Source: Arenibacter latericius DSM 15913
GTDB taxonomy: Bacteria > Bacteroidota > Bacteroidia > Flavobacteriales > Flavobacteriaceae
Reading direction: 5' to 3'
Assembly (NCBI RefSeq): GCF_000424985.1
Contig: NZ_AUKX01000023.1
Coordinates: 1 to 64,000 of the forward strand
Length of the DNA stretch: 64,000 nt
In this document: in pieces, positions 38,028 to 46,119 of the stretch
How positions within the stretch are numbered: position 1 is the stretch's first letter
How the letters are laid out: every line of letters starts with the position of its first letter
Program-made: the position numbers and the translations under genes
Notes under the pieces: model-generated
What the model was told of the DNA's origin: nothing
Databases searched by the model: none
The model's input: only the letters and a program-made list of their open reading frames with translations

Positions 38028-39833
38028 ATGAATAATAAACGCTCACTTATAACAGTACTAACGCTACTTTTGCCAATTCTCCTATTTCCACAAAACGCCG
38101 ATATCAACACTGATAATTGGATAACGAGTCCAGGAATTATTGGAACAATTGTGCTTATTCTTATCGTATTCTTAGTTGCTATTATTATACTATTAGCAAA
38201 ATTAAACACCTATGTAGATACCTATAAGTGGAAGCAACTACAAAAGAAAGATTTAGAATTTTCTGAAGAGATAATCGGCATGCGGGAAGATGAAATAGAT
38301 CGTATTTTAGAAGGCCGAAAAAAGGCACTTAACTACAAATTATCAGGAGACGAATTAGGGAGTCAGCGAGCGGTTAAAGACCAAAAAGGATTAATAAACA
38401 TGGTAACACATGAGCCAGAAAACCCCATGTTTGATGAGAAAAAAAACACTCCCATTGCATTAGAAACTCCAGAACCAATAAAGAAAATTGTAATTTATTA
38501 TTTAGGAGCTGCAGTTTTCTGGTTAGTATTTGGAACCCTTATAGGTCAATATGTTGGTATGAAATTCGTATGGCCAGAAATGGACAGTCAGCCATGGCTT
38601 TCTTTTGGTCGCCTCCGCCCAGTACATACTAACGCGGTTTTTTGGGGGTGGGCTTCTTTAGCGATGATTGGCCTGGGTTATTTTGTAATTGCCCGTACTT
38701 CAAATACTGTTATCTACAATTACAAAAGCGCGTGGTATTCATTAATCCTTATAAACCTCGCAGTACTTTTAGGCAGCCTCTCATTAATGGCGGGTGTCAA
38801 TAATGGAGGTGGGGAATATAGAGAATACATATGGCCAGTAATGCTACTTTTTGCGATTGCCATTATTGTAACATTTTGGAATTTTTACAAAACGGTTGCA
38901 ACTAGAAAAATTAAAGATATATACGTATCCAATTGGTATATTCTAGCTGCATTAATATGGACTACTGTTTTGGCAATTATTGGGTATTTACCCAATTTTC
39001 AGGATGGGCTGGGAGAAACCGTGATTCAAGGTTACTACATGCACCAAGGAGTAGGTATGTGGTTTATGACCTTTACTCTTGGTTTAATATACTATTATCT
39101 TCCTTCTTCACTTAACAAGCCTATATATTCTTACTCTTTGGGAGTATTAGCTTTTTGGACACAAATGTTGTTCTATACTATGATTGGGACACACCATTTT
39201 GTGTTTAGCCCTCTTCCCTGGTGGTTACAGACTACCGCCATAGTATTTAGTGCCGGGATGTTTATTCCTGTTGTGGCGGGTACTACCAACTTTTTAATGA
39301 CGATGAAAGGAAGCTGGAATCATATATCCAAGAGTTACGTACTACCATTCTTTTTAGTAGGCGTTATTTTTTACTTTGTAGGTTCTACCCAAGGAAGTTT
39401 ACAGGCTTTCAGGTTTACCAACTACGTATGGCATTTCACAGATTTTAACGTGGCTCATTCCCATATGACCATGTATGGAATTATCACCTTTATCCTCTGG
39501 GCCTGTTTTTACACAATTTTACCAAAATTAACGGGAAAAGAACCCCCTCAGGTTTTTGTTGGTGCCCATTTCTGGTTAGCATTTATAGGGTTATTCGCCT
39601 ATATGATGTCTTTAATGGCAGGAGGCACCTTAAAAGGGTTAAGCTGGATTGATGGCAATGCTTTTTTAGAGTCTGTTATTTTAATGAAACCATACTGGGT
39701 ATGGCGTGCTATTGGTGGTTCCCTAATGTTTGTCTCGCACCTGGTTTTTGCCTATAACTTTTATTACATGGTAAACAATAAGAAACCTATTGAAAATTTA
39801 GATGCTCCAGTATTAGAGCGTGTGAATAACTAA
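38028..39833 (+). CDS. cbb3-type (C-family) heme-copper oxidase subunit I, divergent, with N-terminal extension
   Basis: The 601-residue subunit I has about 12 core membrane helices starting near residue 152. Expected ligands are present: H200 (RPVHTN, low-spin heme), Y337-M-H339 (CuB His and the cross-linked Tyr of oxygen reductases), H389-H390, and H477/H479 in NVAHSHM. The Glu that follows the CuB His in cytochrome-c NO reductases is replaced by Gly 343, so oxygen reduction is favoured over NO. The first ~150 residues (signal-like helix, second helix at 36-57, charged segment) are an extension unlike ordinary CcoN and recall the start of Bacteroidota CcoP. No CcoG/S/H assembly genes are adjacent. 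Confidence 0.85.
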   Translation: MNNKRSLITVLTLLLPILLFPQNADINTDNWITSPGIIGTIVLILIVFLVAIIILLAKLNTYVDTYKWKQLQKKDLEFSEEIIGMREDEIDRILEGRKKALNYKLSGDELGSQRAVKDQKGLINMVTHEPENPMFDEKKNTPIALETPEPIKKIVIYYLGAAVFWLVFGTLIGQYVGMKFVWPEMDSQPWLSFGRLRPVHTNAVFWGWASLAMIGLGYFVIARTSNTVIYNYKSAWYSLILINLAVLLGSLSLMAGVNNGGGEYREYIWPVMLLFAIAIIVTFWNFYKTVATRKIKDIYVSNWYILAALIWTTVLAIIGYLPNFQDGLGETVIQGYYMHQGVGMWFMTFTLGLIYYYLPSSLNKPIYSYSLGVLAFWTQMLFYTMIGTHHFVFSPLPWWLQTTAIVFSAGMFIPVVAGTTNFLMTMKGSWNHISKSYVLPFFLVGVIFYFVGSTQGSLQAFRFTNYVWHFTDFNVAHSHMTMYGIITFILWACFYTILPKLTGKEPPQVFVGAHFWLAFIGLFAYMMSLMAGGTLKGLSWIDGNAFLESVILMKPYWVWRAIGGSLMFVSHLVFAYNFYYMVNNKKPIENLDAPVLERVNN

Positions 39834-39846
39834 AAACAAGAACGAA

Positions 39847-40869
39847 ATGTTTGATTTTCATAAAAACCATAAAATACTTGTCCTTGCTGCTTTTTTAGGG
39901 TTTGTAACCTTAAGCTTTATAGTTGCAGTCTTTCCTGCCTATCAGATGCAAGATGTTGAACCTCTGCCGGGTCAGGTTCAATTAACGGATGATGAAAGAA
40001 AAGGGCTTAATCTTTATATTAAAGAAGGATGTGTGGCCTGCCATACCCAACAAGTTCGGAATATAGAAATGGATAATACTTGGGGAGATCGTCCCTCTAT
40101 CCCATCCGACTATATTTTTAGTAAAGAACGAATGGATATATGGCGACAGTCACCTTCCCTTTTAGGAAGTGAAAGAACTGGGCCAGACCTTACGGATATA
40201 GGCAGAAGGCAACCTAGTGAAGCTTGGCACCTACTCCATTTATATAATCCGAGGACTGTGGTAAGAGAGTCTGTAATGCCTTCTTATCCCTGGTTATTTA
40301 AAGAGGTAGAAAGTGGTTCTGTAAAAGAGGATGATATAGTGGTAAATCTGCCTGAAGCATATGCAACACCATCTGGGAGAACGGTAATTGCTAAAGAGGA
40401 AGCCTTACAACTGGTAGCCTACTTACAATCCCTTAAGCAAGTAAAGTTACCAGACGGGCAAGTTGAAGAATTTATCCCAGCCTTAAAACAAACACAGACA
40501 GAAGGAGATAAAGCGAACCAAGGAAGTGCCAGTGCTTCTGGTATTAATGGAGCACAACTTTATAAGCAAGCCTGTGCTGTTTGTCACCAAGATAACGGAA
40601 AGGGAGTTGCTGGGGCTTTTCCTCCCTTAGCAGGAAGTCCAATTGTAAACGATGTTGACCCTGAGTTAATGATCCGGATTATTTTACAGGGTTATGATGC
40701 GCGTAGTGAATATGCAGCTATGCAGCCCTTCGCAGATCAATTATCCGATGCTGAAATAGCAGCAATTGCAAATCATGAACGTACAAGTTGGGGAAATAAT
40801 GCACCAGAGATTACGGAAGAAGATGTAAGGAAACTACGTGAATTTGTGGAGAATCAACCAAGCAACTAA
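39847..40869 (+). CDS. CcoO-like cytochrome c fused to a second cytochrome c domain (oxidase subunit II/III)
   Basis: The 340-residue protein has an N-terminal membrane anchor (residues 11-29). A CcoO-type monohaem domain follows, with CVACH at 62-66, RTGPDLTDIG and the axial Met in SVMPSYPWL. After a linker (about 215-232) comes a second class-I cytochrome c domain with CAVCH at 243-247 and MQPFADQLSDAE. It thus combines the CcoO role with one CcoP-like haem in a single chain. It starts 13 bp after the CcoN-like gene, so together they form the electron-entry and catalytic parts of one complex. No CcoP gene is present. Confidence 0.87.
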   Translation: MFDFHKNHKILVLAAFLGFVTLSFIVAVFPAYQMQDVEPLPGQVQLTDDERKGLNLYIKEGCVACHTQQVRNIEMDNTWGDRPSIPSDYIFSKERMDIWRQSPSLLGSERTGPDLTDIGRRQPSEAWHLLHLYNPRTVVRESVMPSYPWLFKEVESGSVKEDDIVVNLPEAYATPSGRTVIAKEEALQLVAYLQSLKQVKLPDGQVEEFIPALKQTQTEGDKANQGSASASGINGAQLYKQACAVCHQDNGKGVAGAFPPLAGSPIVNDVDPELMIRIILQGYDARSEYAAMQPFADQLSDAEIAAIANHERTSWGNNAPEITEEDVRKLREFVENQPSN

Positions 40870-40902
40870 AATTGATAAAAAATAATGATATAAACGAAAG
40901 TG

Positions 40903-41125
40903 ATGGAAAACTATTTACCCCGTTTAAATACACCATTTTTTTAAAACAAGCAGTTAGAAATAAACTTGGTAAAAAAGTCCATTGTTTAAAATTTAGACCA
41001 ATCTAGAAAAACGGAAAACAATTGAGATTGGATTATGCAACCATTTCTGATCAACTAATCGCTTCGGCTTAAGTTATCGCTATAATATTATAAACAATGG
41101 CCGTAGCAAATAAAACTAGAGAAAA
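40903..41125 (+). pseudogene. Decayed copy of the following CDxCKE gene's 3' half
   Basis: This stretch aligns with 41261-41491 of the next gene. Shared runs include AAAACTATTTACC, CGGAAAA followed by TTGAGAT, GGATTATGC, CAACTAATCGCTTCGGC and the tail GAAAATGAAAAAATAT. Frame is lost by small indels, and a TAA follows the CTTCGGC run. It is the remnant of a tandem duplication whose reading frame is dead. Its end now provides the leader and start region of the next gene. Confidence 0.7.
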
Positions 41126-41494
41126 ATGAAAAAATATTTAATCATCGTTATTCTATTTTTTGCCTATCAACCACTGATGTTGGCATGCGACCACTGTAAA
41201 GAATTACACTCCAATAATGTGGAGGAAATAACAAATGATGAAAAACCTTCAGAAAGTATGGAACCACAGCAAAACTATTTACCAAGTTTAATAACTGCAA
41301 CCCCATTTGAGGGTAGGCAATTGGCTATTACTCTGGCTAGAAAATCAATTGCAGAGATACAAACCGATCCTGAAACACGGAAAAAATTGAGATCGGATTA
41401 TGCGACGGATACACAGCAACTAATCGCTTCGGCACAAATCATCGCAATTGAATTCCAGACGATTGCCGCAGCAAATAATTATTGGAGAAAATGA
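41126..41494 (+). CDS. Exported CDxCKE-motif protein 1 (unknown function)
   Basis: The 122-residue protein starts MKKYLIIVILFFAYQPLMLA, a Sec signal or lipoprotein signal, followed at once by CDHCKE. A low-complexity acidic stretch and a helical C-terminal half (about 60-122) follow. The N-terminus is a paralogue of the next gene's. The CxxC just after cleavage could bind a metal or form a disulfide. Function unknown. Its stop overlaps the next ATG (ATGA). Confidence 0.65.
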   Translation: MKKYLIIVILFFAYQPLMLACDHCKELHSNNVEEITNDEKPSESMEPQQNYLPSLITATPFEGRQLAITLARKSIAEIQTDPETRKKLRSDYATDTQQLIASAQIIAIEFQTIAAANNYWRK

Positions 41495-41775
41495 AAAAAT
41501 ATATCGTTCTAGCAATATTATTTATTGGCTATCAACCCATCTTGATGGCCTGTGACCTATGTAAAGAGAAACAGCCCAAAGGTTTGGAAAACATAACTCA
41601 TGGTCAAGGACCTACTGGTAATGTAGATTATATAATTACTTGGTCTGCAGTTATTTTGGTAGTAATAACTCTTTTTTACAGCCTAAAATTTTTATTGCGG
41701 CCAAAAGAGAGCAATCCAGACCATATAAAGAATATTGTTTGGGATCAAAATTTTGAGGAAAATGGAGGACAATAG
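41491..41775 (+). CDS. Exported/membrane CDxCKE-motif protein 2
   Basis: The ATG at 41491 overlaps the previous stop codon; a TTG nine bases earlier is less likely. The ~94-residue protein starts MKKYIVLAILFIGYQPILMA then CDLCKE, nearly the same signal and CxxC motif as its neighbour. The rest differs: a membrane helix at about 46-65 and a short cytoplasmic tail. It could be a small accessory subunit of the oxidase (CcoQ/CcoH-like in size), but no homology is evident. The next gene overlaps it by 14 bp. Confidence 0.65.
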   Translation: MKKYIVLAILFIGYQPILMACDLCKEKQPKGLENITHGQGPTGNVDYIITWSAVILVVITLFYSLKFLLRPKESNPDHIKNIVWDQNFEENGGQ

Positions 41776-42184
41776 GATTATAAAAGTATATCTAGATGAT
41801 GAACAGCAGCCTTTTGCAGCTTTCTCACCGCCTGTAAAATTTGTATTGGATACCACCAAGATTCCAGATGGTAAGCATACTTTAAAAATCATTGCAAGAT
41901 CATCTAGCAATGTTGAAGGAGTTAGGGTTATACCATTTGAGGTACGTAATGGGCCAGCAATCTCAGTAGTAGGTCTAAGCGAAAATGAAGTAGTGGATAC
42001 TCAAATTCCTATTACTATTAACGCCTATGGTAGTGAGACCAAAGATTCATTTGTTATTAGAGGATCTGAAACCCCAAAAGCGATTCCGTCATGGGTATGG
42101 GCGCTTATTATTGCTTTTGTTGGCTTTGCCTTGTTCTATCTAATTATGTACTGGAATCCTGATCTTTATAAGTCTTTTTTCTAA
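41762..42184 (+). CDS. Ig-like domain protein with C-terminal membrane anchor
   Basis: From the ATG at 41762 the protein has 140 residues. Residues ~8-75 form a predicted beta-sandwich (YLDDEQQPFAAFSPPVKFVL, TKIPDGKHTLKIIARSSSN) similar to Ig-like accessory domains. A linker, then one membrane helix at about 110-130 (IPSWVWALIIAFVGFALFYL) and a short tail follow. It lies inside the oxidase unit, overlapping the gene before and sharing a TAATG with the globin gene after. An assembly or scaffold role for the oxidase is plausible but unproven. Confidence 0.65.
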   Translation: MEDNRIIKVYLDDEQQPFAAFSPPVKFVLDTTKIPDGKHTLKIIARSSSNVEGVRVIPFEVRNGPAISVVGLSENEVVDTQIPITINAYGSETKDSFVIRGSETPKAIPSWVWALIIAFVGFALFYLIMYWNPDLYKSFF

Positions 42185-42573
42185 TGAAACAACCGCTAGA
42201 ACATAGAACCGACATTCATCATTTGGTAGACACCTTTTATACTAAAATAAGGATGGACTCCCTGTTAGCGCCTATTTTTAATGAGGTAATCAAGGAAAAC
42301 TGGGAAATGCATTTACAGAAAATGTACTCGTTTTGGGAAACGGTACTTTTAAATAAACACACCTATTATGGTAATCCGTTTATGCCCCATGCCGACCTCC
42401 CTGTTGAAAAAATACATTTTGAAAGATGGTTATCACTCTTCAATGAAACCGTTAATGAAAATTTTGAAGGGGCAAAAGCAGAGGAAGCAAAATGGAGAGC
42501 TCAAAAAATGGCTGAAATGTTCCACCACAAAATAAGCTTATATCAAACAACAAATAATAGACCTCTGATATGA
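42184..42573 (+). CDS. Group III truncated haemoglobin (first copy)
   Basis: The 129-residue protein is a 2-on-2 globin of the group III type. FYTKIRMDSLLAPIFNE covers helix B and the CD turn, YSFWETVLLNKHTYYGNP covers helix E, and the proximal His is H78 in IHFERWLSLF. Such globins bind O2 and NO and often act in NO dioxygenation or sensing. The ATG shares its A with the preceding stop (TAATG), and the next gene overlaps by ATGA, so it is translationally coupled on both sides. Confidence 0.9.
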   Translation: MKQPLEHRTDIHHLVDTFYTKIRMDSLLAPIFNEVIKENWEMHLQKMYSFWETVLLNKHTYYGNPFMPHADLPVEKIHFERWLSLFNETVNENFEGAKAEEAKWRAQKMAEMFHHKISLYQTTNNRPLI

Positions 42574-43013
42574 AAGCATTAATAAAATCAACCATTATTC
42601 CCTCTTCCGTGTTTATATGGATAGGATTTGTAGGTGCTATAAGCTTTATGGAGGCTTGGATTAAATTCCAAGTTACCGAACTCTCCCTCCCAGTGGGACT
42701 TAAGGTAGGAAAATTAGTCTTTCATGCGTTGAATAAGGTGGAATGGACACTAGCATTAATCATACTTATTTATTTGTTTAGGACAACTGGAAAAATTATT
42801 AAATGGAGTAACCTATACTTACTCATAGCTATATTTATTTTGGTATTACAAACCATAGTGTTATTACCAATTTTAGACATTAGAGCTAATGCCATAATTG
42901 AGAATCAAAATTTACCAGAATCACATGCTCATATTTATTATGTAGCAATGGAAATAGTAAAAGTAGTAACTCTTTTTATATATGGTTTTAATTATCATAA
43001 AAACAACTCATGA
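42570..43013 (+). CDS. Four-helix membrane protein of unknown function
   Basis: The 147-residue protein has four predicted membrane helices (about 8-28, 57-75, 81-104, 121-140). Histidines (H52, H118, H120) and acidic residues near membrane faces could bind haem or metal. It loosely recalls small DUF4149-like proteins but cannot be named. It overlaps the globin gene before and the TDO homologue after, each by an ATGA junction. This indicates that the three products are made together. Confidence 0.6.
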   Translation: MKALIKSTIIPSSVFIWIGFVGAISFMEAWIKFQVTELSLPVGLKVGKLVFHALNKVEWTLALIILIYLFRTTGKIIKWSNLYLLIAIFILVLQTIVLLPILDIRANAIIENQNLPESHAHIYYVAMEIVKVVTLFIYGFNYHKNNS

Positions 43014-43942
43014 ATAATACTCTCAATAAAATAGAAGATAAATATATTGGATTAGGAGAAAATCCTGAGACCTACCTTAAGGGGCTATTACATGCCAAGC
43101 CAATTACGTATTGGGATTATATTGAGGTAGACACCCTACTCTCTCTTCAAAAACCCAGAACTAATTTTAAGGATGAGTCCATATTTATAATGTACCACCA
43201 AGTAACGGAACTCTTCCTAAAAATGATGCTGCATGAATTGGAGCAAATTGTTAACGAGAAGAAGATTACCAGTCAGTTTTTAATTGTAAAACTAGATCGA
43301 TTAATAAAATATACTTCCCTTTTAATCAACTCCTTTGATATAATGAGGACAGGGATGGATTATGATGACTACAATACCTTCCGATCTACCCTTACCCCAG
43401 CAAGCGGATTCCAATGTGCCCAGTTTAGGTTGATAGAACTGCATTGTACCTCCTTAAAGAATTTGGTGAGTAATGTCTATAAAGACCAACTTTCCCCTGG
43501 CCCCGGAATTAAAGAATGTTTCGATAAGATTTATTGGAAAGATGCAGGCATTAACCACAAAACAGGAGAAAAGACGTTGACCTTACAACTGTTCGAAGAG
43601 AAATACCACAAGAAATTTTTGAATACTGCTGAGGAATTAGCAGGTAATACTTTAGAAGATAAATTAAAGCAACTTCCCACCATCCCAGATGCCTTACGGG
43701 AAAAGCTACGCAAATTTGATCGACTTTATAATATTGAATGGCCCCTAGTCCATTTAAACACCGCTGAACATTATTTGAACGGTAAAGGGGAGAATAAGAA
43801 AGCCACTGGGGGATCTGAGTGGAAAAAATACCTACACCCAAAATATCAGCAACGTAAATTTTTCCCTTCTATGTGGACAAAGGAAGAACTGGCAAATTGG
43901 GGAACTAACGTTAAAAGCGAACACCATGGAAGTATTGACTAA
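43010..43942 (+). CDS. Tryptophan 2,3-dioxygenase family haem protein
   Basis: The 310-residue protein has the all-helical TDO fold. Family features are TYWDYIEVDTLLSLQKP, the FIMYHQVTELFLK segment with the distal His 63, and the SGFQCAQFRLIE segment with the carboxylate-binding Arg 140. The C-terminal VHLNTAEHYL has the likely proximal haem His 248, and TGGSE matches the substrate loop. Canonical TDO opens the tryptophan indole ring with O2. Here no other kynurenine gene is near, and the gene is coupled to a globin, a membrane protein and a cupin in an NO-related operon. A different or NO-linked substrate is therefore possible. Confidence 0.82.
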   Translation: MNNTLNKIEDKYIGLGENPETYLKGLLHAKPITYWDYIEVDTLLSLQKPRTNFKDESIFIMYHQVTELFLKMMLHELEQIVNEKKITSQFLIVKLDRLIKYTSLLINSFDIMRTGMDYDDYNTFRSTLTPASGFQCAQFRLIELHCTSLKNLVSNVYKDQLSPGPGIKECFDKIYWKDAGINHKTGEKTLTLQLFEEKYHKKFLNTAEELAGNTLEDKLKQLPTIPDALREKLRKFDRLYNIEWPLVHLNTAEHYLNGKGENKKATGGSEWKKYLHPKYQQRKFFPSMWTKEELANWGTNVKSEHHGSID

Positions 43943-44225
43943 ACCAGAGCTTACCCATAAAACGGTAGGTAAATCTTTAAAAATACTACAAATAACTGCT
44001 TTGGCAGGAATGGATATGCCGCTTCACCACAATACCAAAGAAACGGTAATAGTAGTACATAAGGGAGAAGCAATTTTAAAGACCCAACACAAAGAATTTG
44101 TTTTAAAAAAAGGGGCAACCCTATTGGTGCCTGCATTCATAGATCACAGCTTAAGGGTAATACAAGATTTTAATGCTGTTGCCATAATGCAAACAGAAAC
44201 TGAAATAAACTTTAATTACATATAA
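43926..44225 (+). CDS. Small cupin-domain protein
   Basis: The 99-residue single cupin has metal-site residues visible as PLHHNTKETVIVVHKGEA (His, His, Glu) and the second-motif His in PAFIDHSLRV. It overlaps the TDO homologue by 17 bp and ends the tightly overlapping string. Cupins can be metal sensors or small dioxygenases; which applies here is unknown. Confidence 0.78.
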   Translation: MEVLTKPELTHKTVGKSLKILQITALAGMDMPLHHNTKETVIVVHKGEAILKTQHKEFVLKKGATLLVPAFIDHSLRVIQDFNAVAIMQTETEINFNYI

Positions 44226-44239
44226 GATGAAATAAGCAT

Positions 44240-44321
44240 GACCGAAACCCGGTCGCCAGCCCGAAAGATTCATTTTGGCGGGCAAACACTAATGAATCTA
44301 TGCGAGTCCCACCCGCCAGAA
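44240..44321. other. Palindrome-rich spacer before the RIC gene
   Basis: This 145-bp gap contains GACCG-AAACC-CGGTC (44240-44254) and a longer inverted pair, TTTTGGCGGG (44273-44282) with CCCGCCAGAA (44312-44321), 9 of 10 paired. It is locally richer in G+C than its surroundings. It may end the upstream operon or be a small mobile repeat. Confidence 0.4.
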
Positions 44322-44370
44322 CAACATATTTGGGCAGATATGAACGTTAAACAACAATAAACATTTACAT

Positions 44371-45096
44371 ATGAAAAATTTAATGACAAAAAACATCGGA
44401 GAAATTGTAGCGGATAATTATAGAACTGCACAAATTTTTAAAAATCATAAAATAGATTTTTGTTGTAAAGGAAATAGAACAATTATAGAAGTTGCCGAGA
44501 AAAGTAAGCTTGATGCGAATTCTCTTTTAAAAGAAATAGAAACGGTACAAAAACAAACGAATGGCGACCATATAGATTTTATGACCTGGCCCTTAGATCT
44601 GCTAGCAGATTATATTGAAAAGAAGCACCATAGGTATGTAGAAGCTCAAATACCGGTACTAAATCAGTATCTAGCTAAGCTTTGTAGGGTACATGGGGAA
44701 CGTCATCCAGAATTATTAGAGATTACACAGCATTTTAATAAATGTGCCGGGGAATTGGCCATGCACATGAAAAAAGAGGAGCTAATGGTCTTCCCTGCTG
44801 TTAGAAAAATGGTAAAAGCCAAACATACTGGAACTAAATTGGAACCCTCTAAATTAGGTAGCATCAAGAATCCTATTCAAGTGATGATGCAAGAACATGA
44901 GAATGAAGGAGACCGATTTAGACTGATAGAAGAATTAACTAATAACTATACACCTCCTGCAGATGCTTGTAACACCTATAGAGTCACTTTTTCACTGCTC
45001 CAAGAATTTGAAGAAGACCTACACAGACATATCCATTTAGAGAACAACATCCTTTTTCCAAAAGCAGAAATCTTGGAGAAGGAACTCAATGAATAA
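44371..45096 (+). CDS. ric: Iron-sulfur cluster repair di-iron protein (RIC/ScdA/YtfE)
   Basis: The 241-residue protein has the N-terminal DUF542/ScdA domain with IDFCCKGNRTI (Cys 31-32) and a C-terminal hemerythrin-like domain. Its iron ligands lie in HHRYVEAQIPVLNQYLAKL, HMKKEELMVFPAV, MMQEHENEGDRF and HIHLENNILFP. It repairs Fe-S clusters damaged by NO or oxidative stress in the cytosol. It is followed by a strong hairpin. Confidence 0.93.
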   Translation: MKNLMTKNIGEIVADNYRTAQIFKNHKIDFCCKGNRTIIEVAEKSKLDANSLLKEIETVQKQTNGDHIDFMTWPLDLLADYIEKKHHRYVEAQIPVLNQYLAKLCRVHGERHPELLEITQHFNKCAGELAMHMKKEELMVFPAVRKMVKAKHTGTKLEPSKLGSIKNPIQVMMQEHENEGDRFRLIEELTNNYTPPADACNTYRVTFSLLQEFEEDLHRHIHLENNILFPKAEILEKELNE

Positions 45097-45133
45097 TTCT
45101 GATATAAATCTATAGGGTGAAATGCTATTTTCA

Positions 45134-45167
45134 GGCACGGTTTAAAGCAAAGTATTTAAACCGTGCC
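45134..45167 (+). terminator. Perfect hairpin after the RIC gene
   Basis: A 13-bp perfect stem (GGCACGGTTTAAA/TTTAAACCGTGCC, loop of 8 nt). It has no T run after it, so it is terminator-like or an mRNA-stabilising structure. Confidence 0.6.
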
Positions 45168-45213
45168 CTAATGGCAGATGATATTACATAAGAATCCAAC
45201 CGTTACAACACAA

Positions 45214-45561
45214 ATGGGAAAAATAAGGATAAAACGAATTTATGATATTCCTAAAGAAAGTGATGGATATCGAGTTCTGGTTGATCGAATCTGGCCACGG
45301 GGAGTTAGCAAGGAATCGGCCAAGTTAGATGATTGGATAAAAGAAATTGCCCCATCGGATAAGCTTAGAAAATGGTTTGATCACGACCCTGATAAGTTTG
45401 AGGAATTTGACAAAAGATATCGAATTGAACTCCAAGAAAAAGTAGATAAACTGAAGGAGCTTAGGGAAAAATCTAAAGAAAATATCCTAACCCTTCTTTA
45501 TGGAGCAAAGGATACAGAACATAATCAGGCCATTATACTAAAAAAGGTTTTGGAAGAATAA
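45214..45561 (+). CDS. DUF488 (YeaO-like) protein
   Basis: From the ATG at 45214 the protein has 115 residues, the usual length, starting MGKIRIKRIYDIPKESDGYR. An alternative ATG at 45178 lies only ten bases after a hairpin and adds residues foreign to the family. Signatures are VLVDRIWPRGVSKESA, LRKWFDHDPDKFEEF and TLLYGAKD. YeaO-like proteins are linked to NO or nitrosative stress and to hemerythrin neighbours in several bacteria, but their reaction is unknown. Confidence 0.85.
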   Translation: MGKIRIKRIYDIPKESDGYRVLVDRIWPRGVSKESAKLDDWIKEIAPSDKLRKWFDHDPDKFEEFDKRYRIELQEKVDKLKELREKSKENILTLLYGAKDTEHNQAIILKKVLEE

Positions 45562-45642
45562 ACCTATTGAATACCTAAATGACAAAGCATTTATAAGCGC
45601 CTTTAAAATAAAGGATGCAGCACTAAATCTAAACAACAATAA

Positions 45643-46107
45643 ATGGGACAGAAAAAGCCAATTAAAAGACATAAGGCCATGCAGCCTTTAAGCAGAGAGC
45701 ACCATCAAGGATTATTGTTGTCTTGGAAAATAAGAACAGGTATTTCTAAAGGAGTTGCCGCGGAACGAATAAAAACCTATTTAAATTGGTTTTACACCAC
45801 TCATTTGGTTCCCCATTTTGAAGCAGAGGAAAAGTTGATTTTTCCAATTTTAGGCAATGATCATGAGCTGGTAAAAAAGGCCATTGCCCAACATCGAAGA
45901 TTGGAGCGACTTTTTAATACTTCTACTGATTTAGATAGGACCATTAGCCTGATAGAAGAAGAACTAGAAGCCCATATAAGATTTGAGGAAAGGATTCTTT
46001 TCAACAAAATTCAAACTGAAGCAAACGAACAACAATTAGAAACAATAGCTAAACTTCATCCGGAATCCAAATTTACTGAGAACAGCAATGATGTATTCTG
46101 GGAATAG
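45643..46107 (+). CDS. Hemerythrin (HHE) domain protein
   Basis: The 154-residue protein has two HHE motifs: PLSREHHQGLLLSWK, HLVPHFEAEEKLIFP, then AQHRRLERLF and HIRFEERILF. They supply His and Glu ligands for a non-haem di-iron site. It is probably a cytosolic O2/NO-binding or iron-handling protein. It lies between DUF488 and a small membrane protein in the NO-response run. Confidence 0.88.
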   Translation: MGQKKPIKRHKAMQPLSREHHQGLLLSWKIRTGISKGVAAERIKTYLNWFYTTHLVPHFEAEEKLIFPILGNDHELVKKAIAQHRRLERLFNTSTDLDRTISLIEEELEAHIRFEERILFNKIQTEANEQQLETIAKLHPESKFTENSNDVFWE

Positions 46108-46119
46108 AAAACAATAAAT

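Noticed and set aside
38028-39833. Reading the CcoN-like gene as cytochrome-c NO reductase NorB
   Set aside because: The residue four after the CuB His is Gly, not the Glu of NorB, and the YxH tyrosine of oxygen reductases is present. NO reductase side activity cannot be excluded.
43551-43841. Minus-strand open frame inside the TDO homologue
   Set aside because: It lies antisense to a gene with strong family motifs and has no homology or promoter of its own; a shadow frame.
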